A DNA stretch of 20,667 bases, from the IMG/VR virus record IMGVR_UViG_3300033144_006271, positions 1-20,667 of that record; one strand, given 5' to 3'. Under the pieces are notes generated by a model. It had not been told where the DNA came from, searched no databases, and saw only the letters and a list, made by a program, of their open reading frames with translations. The first letter of the stretch is position 1. Each line of letters opens with the position of its first letter. The position numbers and the translations under genes are program-made. The DNA comes from a virus. Below, piece by piece: positions 7,528-12,445 of the stretch.

Positions 7528-8433
7528 ATGCTAGTAAATAAAGCATCCATCACCGCGGTTTTCATCTCGCTGAAAACCACATTCAACCAGGCATTCGAGG
7601 GCGCGCCCAGTCAGTGGCAGAAGACGGCCATGCTGGTCCCCTCCGGCAGCAGTCAGAGCGATTATGCCTGGCTCTCCCGGTTCCCCAAAATGCGAAAATG
7701 GCTGGGCGACAAGGTAATAAAAAGCCTTTCCGCCTTTAACTACAGCGTTGTCAACGATGACTGGGAAGCCACCGTCGCGGTCAAGCGAAACGATATTGAA
7801 GACGACACTCTCGGCATTTACGCGCCCCAGGCACAGGAGGCGGGATACTCGGCGAAAAATCTCCCCGATGAGATCGTATCCGACCTGAAGAATGACGCAT
7901 TCGAAAGCGAGTGCTACGACGGGCAGTATTTTTACGACGACGATCATCCGGTGGGCGAATCAACCGACTCGAACCTGGGCACAGCGGCGCTCTCCGCGGC
8001 CACCACGGCGCTTGCCCTTGCAAGCTACGGCGCGGCGCGGCTGGCCATCATGACCATGACCGACGATGAGGGGCGTCCCCTGGGCCTGATCCCCGACGTC
8101 CTCGAAGTGCCCCCGGCCCTGGAGGCGACAGGCAGGCTGCTTCTGGAAAATCCGAAGCTGACCGACGAATCTCCGAACCCCTATATCGGCACGGCGGAGC
8201 TCGTGGTGAATCCCCGGCTCACCAGTTCCACGGCCTGGTTCCTCCACGTGACGAAGCGGCCCATCAAGCCCTATATCTACCAGGAGCGGAAGAAACCGGT
8301 CTTCGTCGAGCAGACAGGCATGGACAATGATGACGTCTTCATGCGCGGGGAGTTCAAGTTCGGTGCCGAGGCGCGAGCCGCCGGCGGTTACGGCCTCTGG
8401 CAGATGAGCTACGGCAGCACCGGCGCCGGTTGA
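7528..8433 (+). CDS. major capsid protein (Mu gpT-like)
   Basis: A protein of 301 residues, matching the length of the Mu gpT family. Recognisable segments include FNQAFEGAPSQWQKTAMLVP near the N-terminus, MRKWLGDKVIKSLSAFNYSV, a KRNDIEDDTLGIYAPQAQE stretch, and the C-terminal FMRGEFKFGAEARAAGGYGL typical of this family. It forms the icosahedral shell (HK97 fold). AAGGAG at 7514-7519 lies eight bases before the ATG at 7528, one of the best ribosome binding sites in the window, as expected for the most abundant protein. A 65-base gap separates it from the decoration gene, and a strong hairpin follows it (8464-8486). Confidence 0.92.
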   Translation: MLVNKASITAVFISLKTTFNQAFEGAPSQWQKTAMLVPSGSSQSDYAWLSRFPKMRKWLGDKVIKSLSAFNYSVVNDDWEATVAVKRNDIEDDTLGIYAPQAQEAGYSAKNLPDEIVSDLKNDAFESECYDGQYFYDDDHPVGESTDSNLGTAALSAATTALALASYGAARLAIMTMTDDEGRPLGLIPDVLEVPPALEATGRLLLENPKLTDESPNPYIGTAELVVNPRLTSSTAWFLHVTKRPIKPYIYQERKKPVFVEQTGMDNDDVFMRGEFKFGAEARAAGGYGLWQMSYGSTGAG

Positions 8434-8463
8434 TAGCTCCGACATGGTGATGCAGTAAACAGC

Positions 8464-8486
8464 GCGGCCGGCCACGCGCCGGTCGC
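8464..8486 (+). terminator. GC-rich hairpin after the major capsid gene
   Basis: GCGGCCGGC (8464-8472) pairs with GCCGGTCGC (8478-8486): nine pairs including one G-U, with a five-base loop. It is followed by TTCATTACATT rather than a clean T-run, so it is a weak terminator at best. It may instead attenuate transcription into the tail genes or protect the 3' end of capsid mRNA, keeping capsid expression above that of its neighbours. Confidence 0.45.
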
Positions 8487-8512
8487 TTCATTACATTACG
8501 GAGGCGCGAGTT

Positions 8513-8833
8513 ATGATCAGAATTAAATGCAAGAGAAAATCGGGTTTCTATCGTGTGGGAATTAAACACGGCCCCGAGTGGACAGAATATCCCGACGGCA
8601 GATTTACCCCCGGCGAGATAAAACGCCTGAAGGCGGAGCCGATGCTCGTCGTAGAAACCGTGGCCGAGGAGGATCCGTACGAGGCGATGAACAAGGCGGA
8701 AATCCTGGACAAGATCCTGGTGTTTCAGCCGATCGACACGCTGAAAAAGGAGAAGAAGGCCGACCTGATCGAGATGCTGAAGGCCCACGAACAGGCCGCG
8801 GTAAAAGCAAAAGCCGACGCGGCCGAGGACTAA
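8513..8833 (+). CDS. Mu gp35-like small head/accessory protein
   Basis: A protein of 106 residues. The N-terminal ~50 residues look like a small beta domain (RKSGFYRVGIKHGPEWTEYP, then DGRFTPGEIKRLKAEPML). The C-terminal half is charged and helical, with a MNKAEILDKILV and KADLIEMLKAHE pattern resembling HeH/SAP-like short helical hairpins. It ends in a Lys/Ala/Asp-rich tail. GGAGG at 8500-8504 gives good spacing to the ATG at 8513. Mu and its relatives have a protein like this (gp35, FluMu gp35) right after the major capsid protein; its role is not established. Confidence 0.65.
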   Translation: MIRIKCKRKSGFYRVGIKHGPEWTEYPDGRFTPGEIKRLKAEPMLVVETVAEEDPYEAMNKAEILDKILVFQPIDTLKKEKKADLIEMLKAHEQAAVKAKADAAED

Positions 8834-8836
8834 CCG

Positions 8837-9256
8837 ATGTACGCGACACAGGCCGACATACTGGAGCAGCTGGATGGGGATATCCTCATCCAGCTCACCG
8901 ATGACGCGGATGCGGGCACTGTTGATGCCGATGTAGTGACACGCGCCATCGCCGACGCGGACGCCGAGGTCGACGGGTACTGCGGCAAACGCTATCCCGT
9001 GCCCTTCTCGACCGTCCCTCCGATCATCCGGAAGTTCTCCGTCGATATCGCCATCTACAATCTCTATGCCAGACGCCAGGGCGCGCCGGACGATCGGAAG
9101 GACCGCTATAATAATGCACTGAAGTTTCTGACGAATGTCTCAAAGGGTCTCATATCCCTGGGCGAGGATGATCCCGACGCGACGCCGGCAAGCGAGGCTC
9201 CGGAAATCGACAGCGAGGACCGGATATTCGACCGCACGACGATGGAGGATTTTTGA
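8837..9256 (+). CDS. head-tail connector protein, DUF1320 (Mu gp36-like)
   Basis: A protein of 139 residues. The typical start MYATQADILEQLDGDILIQL, a following ADADAEVDGYCGKRYPVPFS segment and IRKFSVDIAIYNLYARRQGA are all hallmarks of DUF1320, the Mu gp36 family. It is helical and occupies the place of the head-completion (gp6-like) adaptor of lambdoid and HK97-type phages, so it probably binds under the portal. Its TGA (9254-9256) overlaps the ATG of the next gene. It lies 3 bases after the gp35-like gene, with only a weak ribosome binding site, so translation is probably coupled. Confidence 0.85.
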   Translation: MYATQADILEQLDGDILIQLTDDADAGTVDADVVTRAIADADAEVDGYCGKRYPVPFSTVPPIIRKFSVDIAIYNLYARRQGAPDDRKDRYNNALKFLTNVSKGLISLGEDDPDATPASEAPEIDSEDRIFDRTTMEDF

Positions 9257-9729
9257 TGATCGGGATCCGCTGGCTCGTAAAAGACGCCGGAGCGAATGCC
9301 GCACTGAAAAAGGCGGCGGCGAAGATGAAAAACCCGGAAGGCGCACTCCGGCAGATGGGCGGCGTACTCCTGCGGTCCATCGCGAAAACATTCGCGGCGG
9401 GCGGGCGGCCACAGAAATGGGAGCCCTCAATCCGGGCATCAAAGATAGGCGGGAAAACTCTCCTGAAGACGGCCCGGCTGCTCCGATCAATCACGTTTTC
9501 CGTGGGGACACGTACCCTCACCGTGGGGACGAATGTCAAATACGCGCGGATCCACCACCTGGGGGGCGTGATCAAACCGAAATCGGGGAAGGCCCTGAAG
9601 GTCAACATCCCCGGTGTGGGCTGGCGGACGCTGAAACAGGTCAGGATCCCGGCGCGGCCGTTTCTTGTCGTCCAGGCTGAGGATACCCGGATATTCAACC
9701 GGATCCTGGCGGAGGATGTGACATCATGA
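9256..9729 (+). CDS. virion morphogenesis protein (Mu gpG-like, phage tail completion S family)
   Basis: A protein of 157 residues from ATG 9256; a TTG three bases earlier is less likely because the TGATG overlap and GGAGG at about 9244-9248 favour 9256. The sequence is basic and has the family pattern ALRQMGGVLLRSIAKTFAAG, a PQKWEPSI motif, KTLLKTARLLRSITF and a late YARIHHLGG with a PARPFLVV ending. Mu gpG and P2 gpS family proteins complete heads or tails. In Mu, G follows F directly; here it sits between gp36- and gp37-like genes, in the place held by HK97 gp10-type tail completion proteins. Confidence 0.85.
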   Translation: MIGIRWLVKDAGANAALKKAAAKMKNPEGALRQMGGVLLRSIAKTFAAGGRPQKWEPSIRASKIGGKTLLKTARLLRSITFSVGTRTLTVGTNVKYARIHHLGGVIKPKSGKALKVNIPGVGWRTLKQVRIPARPFLVVQAEDTRIFNRILAEDVTS

Positions 9730-10187
9730 ATTCATCGATGAAGCCGCTCCTGGCTGCGATTGAAACGGCCCTGCAGACGGGGGTTTCATACATGAGGGAC
9801 AGCGATATCTATATCGCCGACGATCTCTACCGGCTCCCGAAGGGCGTGCGTTTCCCCGCCGCCGCCATCAAGGACGGCACGGTTTCGGTGCAGGAAACGC
9901 CGGGCGGCATGTGGGTGCTCGCCATGAACGTCTCGATCGCGGTTTTTGTGAGGACATACAAAGAGACCGAGGCGATCATGGGGAACGCCGAAACAGAGGC
10001 AAAAGGTATCCTCGACTGCGAGGCTGACGTGATCGGCACGCTGTCTGAAAACCTGCTCGGGCTCGCCGGCGTGGTGCTGGCGATCTGGACGGGGTCCGAG
10101 GAGTCGGAAAAATTCGAGGACGAAAGGGAAGCCATCCAGATGAAAATCGTCAAAGTTCAATACGAAAAAGAGGAGGACAGGCCATGA
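9726..10187 (+). CDS. Mu gp37-like protein (DUF1834), probable tail terminator
   Basis: A protein of 153 residues. It has the expected alternation of helix and strand: MKPLLAAIETALQTGVSYMR at the start, FPAAAIKDGTVSVQE and WVLAMNVSIAVFVRTY in the middle, and a helix with TEAKGILDCEADVIGTLSEN. Mu gp37 (DUF1834) stands in the place of lambda gpU/gpZ-type tail terminator proteins, which cap the tail tube and join it to the head. An ATGA overlap links it to the gpG gene, and GGAGG at 9711-9715 serves it. The fold assignment is from position and pattern, not from a diagnostic motif. Confidence 0.65.
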   Translation: MNSSMKPLLAAIETALQTGVSYMRDSDIYIADDLYRLPKGVRFPAAAIKDGTVSVQETPGGMWVLAMNVSIAVFVRTYKETEAIMGNAETEAKGILDCEADVIGTLSENLLGLAGVVLAIWTGSEESEKFEDEREAIQMKIVKVQYEKEEDRP

Positions 10188-10381
10188 ATTACAGGCTGAA
10201 AAAAGGGCAGGAGAATATCACGATAATGGGCGGTCGCTTCGAGGGGAAGAAATTTCTCCGCGGAGTGGAATACTCGGCCATCCCCCCGGAGGAAAAAGGC
10301 CGGTTCGAGAAGGTCCCCGAGCCGAAAACCAAAACAGAGAAAACGGCGACAAAACCGGCCGCCGGAGGAGGTGAAAAATGA
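10184..10381 (+). CDS. small basic protein (Mu gp38/DUF2635-like)
   Basis: A protein of 65 residues. The N-terminal 40 residues could form a small beta domain (RFEGKKFLRGVEYSAIPPEE). The C-terminus is a low-complexity Lys/Thr/Pro/Ala tail. The start has a perfect AGGAGG (10171-10176) and an ATGA overlap; the end overlaps the tail tube start in the same way. Mu gp38 is a similarly small protein between gp37 and the tail sheath, so position supports the call, but the sequence is too short for certainty. Confidence 0.6.
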   Translation: MNYRLKKGQENITIMGGRFEGKKFLRGVEYSAIPPEEKGRFEKVPEPKTKTEKTATKPAAGGGEK

Positions 10382-11655
10382 GGTCCTTTCAGGCAACACA
10401 TAACCAGGTGGCCGTCTCGGCCAACATACGCGAAACGGCAATCAATACAGTCGCCACACTGGACACGTCGATGCTTTTCGATCTTGGCAGCGTGATAAAT
10501 TTGAAGCCGATCCGCCAACCGAATGAAGATGAGGCCACGGGCTACGAAGAGGCCGATCTCATCTATGATCTCGGCGCGAAGACGGAATGGGCGCTGGCGG
10601 CATCGCGTGCGCAGCCCCAGCATTTTGCCCTCATTATGGGCTATGGCCTGGGGAGTGTATCCACGGCCGCCCTGGGCGATGGCTACAAGCACACCATCAC
10701 GCCCATCGACGGGGATCTCGATGACGATCGGTCAAACCCCACCTTTACGGCAGGCATGCGCTACGGCCGGACCGTCATGAAACGCCGGTTTGCCTCGATG
10801 GCCATCTCCGATTTCACGGCCAGCTTTTCCAAGGACGACTGGTGCAAGATCAACGCCAACGTTGTCGGATCGGGTCTGGTGGCGGACAACATGACCGAAG
10901 AGGTCGTCGCGGCCCTCGACACGGTGACAGAGCTGACCCTGGCCGCAAACGCCGTCGAGGGATCCACGGCGGCGGAACGACTGGCCAATGTACAGCGGAT
11001 CCGCGTGGAGCTGACGTCGGGAGTCTGGACAGAGGTGGTATATTCGGCGGTCTCCGACGCGGAACCGGCCGTCATCACGATCACAGCCCCCGGCGCGGAA
11101 GCGGAGAGCAAAAACTACCGCATCCTCTACATACCCGAAGAGGCGGACTGGCACACATTCCCGGCCCGCGTACAGGAGACGCCGCTGCGCGTGGCGCAGA
11201 TGACGATCAATATGGGCGGGAAATGGTCGGGGACCGCCTTCGAGGGAGGCCGCGCGATCGATGCTGAGGTAAAAAGCCTCGATTGGAATTTCCAGAATGG
11301 AATCACGCCGGAATTCGTGCCAGGCGGCAGCGGCGCATACGCTTCGCTCATGATCCGCCAGGGACGAACCCAGACGCTGACGCTGAACCGGGAGTTCCGC
11401 AATTACATCCTCCAGCAGCACATCGATGCGAACGACGAGTTCGGTGTCCATATACAGTGTCTGGGCGGCCTGATGGACGATACCTACTATTACACCGTGG
11501 ATATCGTTTTCCCCTCCTGCGGCGTCGTCGAGGCCCCCATCAGTGTGGACGGCAAAAGGCTGGCTGAGGCGGGCGACCTGAGAGTGCTGGAGGATGCGAC
11601 GTACGGCTCGGTGATCTCCTATGTCCAGAACCTGCAGGCTACGTACGCGGCGTAG
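10378..11655 (+). CDS. major tail protein, siphovirus-type tail tube
   Basis: A protein of 425 residues in the place where Mu has the contractile sheath (L) and tube (M) genes. No sheath gene is present. Features of large tail-tube proteins are the TLDTSMLFDLGSVINLKPIR start, an NPTFTAGMRYGRTVMKRRFA segment and ITPEFVPGGSGAYASLMIRQ near the C-terminus, with a beta-rich centre (about residues 180-255) that looks like an inserted Ig-like domain. A single long tube protein directly followed by tail chaperone and tape measure genes points to a long non-contractile tail, as in B3/D3112-type transposable phages. GGAGG lies upstream of the ATG, with ATGA overlap to the previous gene. Confidence 0.7.
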   Translation: MRSFQATHNQVAVSANIRETAINTVATLDTSMLFDLGSVINLKPIRQPNEDEATGYEEADLIYDLGAKTEWALAASRAQPQHFALIMGYGLGSVSTAALGDGYKHTITPIDGDLDDDRSNPTFTAGMRYGRTVMKRRFASMAISDFTASFSKDDWCKINANVVGSGLVADNMTEEVVAALDTVTELTLAANAVEGSTAAERLANVQRIRVELTSGVWTEVVYSAVSDAEPAVITITAPGAEAESKNYRILYIPEEADWHTFPARVQETPLRVAQMTINMGGKWSGTAFEGGRAIDAEVKSLDWNFQNGITPEFVPGGSGAYASLMIRQGRTQTLTLNREFRNYILQQHIDANDEFGVHIQCLGGLMDDTYYYTVDIVFPSCGVVEAPISVDGKRLAEAGDLRVLEDATYGSVISYVQNLQATYAA

Positions 11656-11669
11656 GGGTGAGGGGTACA

Positions 11670-11690
11670 GGATTAGGGATTAAGGATTAG
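11670..11690. repeat. decayed GGATTAGG heptamer tract
   Basis: GGATTAGGGATTAAGGATTAG has three units of the GATTAGG type, one with an extra A, abutting the hairpin at 11690-11714. It is the same motif as the long array at 6183-6243, in another intergenic gap of the same operon. Confidence 0.75.
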
Positions 11691-11714
11691 GGGACAGATT
11701 TATAATCTGTCCCC
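11690..11714. repeat. perfect 11-bp inverted repeat (REP-like hairpin)
   Basis: GGGGACAGATT (11690-11700) and AATCTGTCCCC (11704-11714) are exact reverse complements around the three bases TAT. An A-run and the ribosome binding site of the next gene follow, so it lacks the T-tract of a + strand terminator. The motif resembles short palindromes I have seen dispersed in deltaproteobacterial genomes near REP-associated transposases; that link is from memory and unverified. It may be a host-type mobile palindrome that landed in the gap. Confidence 0.8.
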
Positions 11715-11735
11715 ACCAAAAAAAAGGAGAAAATC

Positions 11736-12134
11736 ATGGCGAGAGAACTGACAAGCGAAAAACTGAAATTGACGTTTTACGACCGTCTTTCCGATTCCAA
11801 CCTGGAGTTGTTTTATCGTCTCCCGACAACGGAAGAGCAGATAAAGTACGACAACTCGCTGATGACGCGGAATCGCAACAAGGTCAGTACCGCCATCGGC
11901 GAGGCCCGGATGAAATTCGGGGCAAAGATACTCACCGGGATCGGAGACAACTCCTTTGTTCACGAGAAGGAGGGAAAAGTGGTTCCCCTCCATTCGCGCG
12001 AGGATTCCGATCATTACGAGGCCGACTGGAAAGAGATAGTTGTCCGCCTCGCGCCGGACGTGGTCTCAAAGCTGGGTTTTGTCGTGTTTGAAGGGTCCCT
12101 GGAGCGAGCCGACGACACGGAGGACCCTACCTAG
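11736..12134 (+). CDS. tail assembly chaperone, short (zero-frame) form
   Basis: A protein of 132 residues, small and acidic, directly between the tail tube and tape measure genes, where lambda gpG and its equivalents lie. The sequence begins with LTSEKLKLTFYDRLSDSNLE and contains EEQIKYDNSLMTRNRNK, with a final acidic ERADDTEDPT. It would coat the tape measure protein during tail assembly. AAGGAGA just upstream (about 11724-11730) gives a good start at 11736. Its stop TAG (12132-12134) is read through in the -1 frame by the extension described separately, as in the lambda G/GT system. The family is not clear from motifs; the call rests on place, size and the extension. Confidence 0.7.
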   Translation: MARELTSEKLKLTFYDRLSDSNLELFYRLPTTEEQIKYDNSLMTRNRNKVSTAIGEARMKFGAKILTGIGDNSFVHEKEGKVVPLHSREDSDHYEADWKEIVVRLAPDVVSKLGFVVFEGSLERADDTEDPT

Positions 12135-12445
12135 CGGACCTGGAGCGCATCTACGGGGAGGGGATCTGTGATGAACGGGACCGGGCAAAGTGCGAGGCGG
12201 AATGTGGAACAGGGGCGGGACTGGAGTGGGCATGCGCCCAGTGCGGGAAGATACCCTGGGCGGATATCCATCCGTACACAAAGCGGATCATGCGCCTGCG
12301 CCATCTGCGCCTCGCCGGGTATGATCTGATGACGCTCAATATCGAGCCAGGTGGGTGGGAAGATCTCGGTACCTTGGAAGAACACGAGCGGCGCGCCGCG
12401 GCAGGCCGGCCGCGGCCGGTATATATTGTGAGATTGAAGGAATGA
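12092..12445 (+). CDS. -1-frame extension of the tail chaperone (GT-like)
   Basis: The frame one base back from the chaperone is open from 12092 to TGA 12443-12445, and its stop overlaps the tape measure ATG (ATGA). It has no ATG, GTG or TTG until 12290, so it needs a -1 shift between 12092 and 12134. The protein reads sensibly: LADLERIYGEGICDERDRAK, then two Cys pairs ending in CAQCGKIPWADIHPYTKRIM, RLRHLRLAGYD, and WEDLG. HPYTxxxxRLxxLxxAGY with WEDLG resembles the T part of GT proteins known to me. The cleanest slip point is C CCT ACC TAG at 12125-12134, where tRNA-Pro could re-pair on CCC, but no classical X XXY YYZ heptamer is visible. The fused product would be about 235 residues. Confidence 0.7.
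   Translation, partial: RVPGASRRHGGPYLADLERIYGEGICDERDRAKCEAECGTGAGLEWACAQCGKIPWADIHPYTKRIMRLRHLRLAGYDLMTLNIEPGGWEDLGTLEEHERRAAAGRPRPVYIVRLKE

Noticed and set aside
12171-12332. ATG ORF of 53 codons with a fair GGAGGGG upstream, inside the chaperone extension region
   Set aside because: Its product is Arg/Ser/Gly-rich and looks like a shadow. The overlapping -1 frame is longer, has balanced composition and meets the tape measure start exactly.
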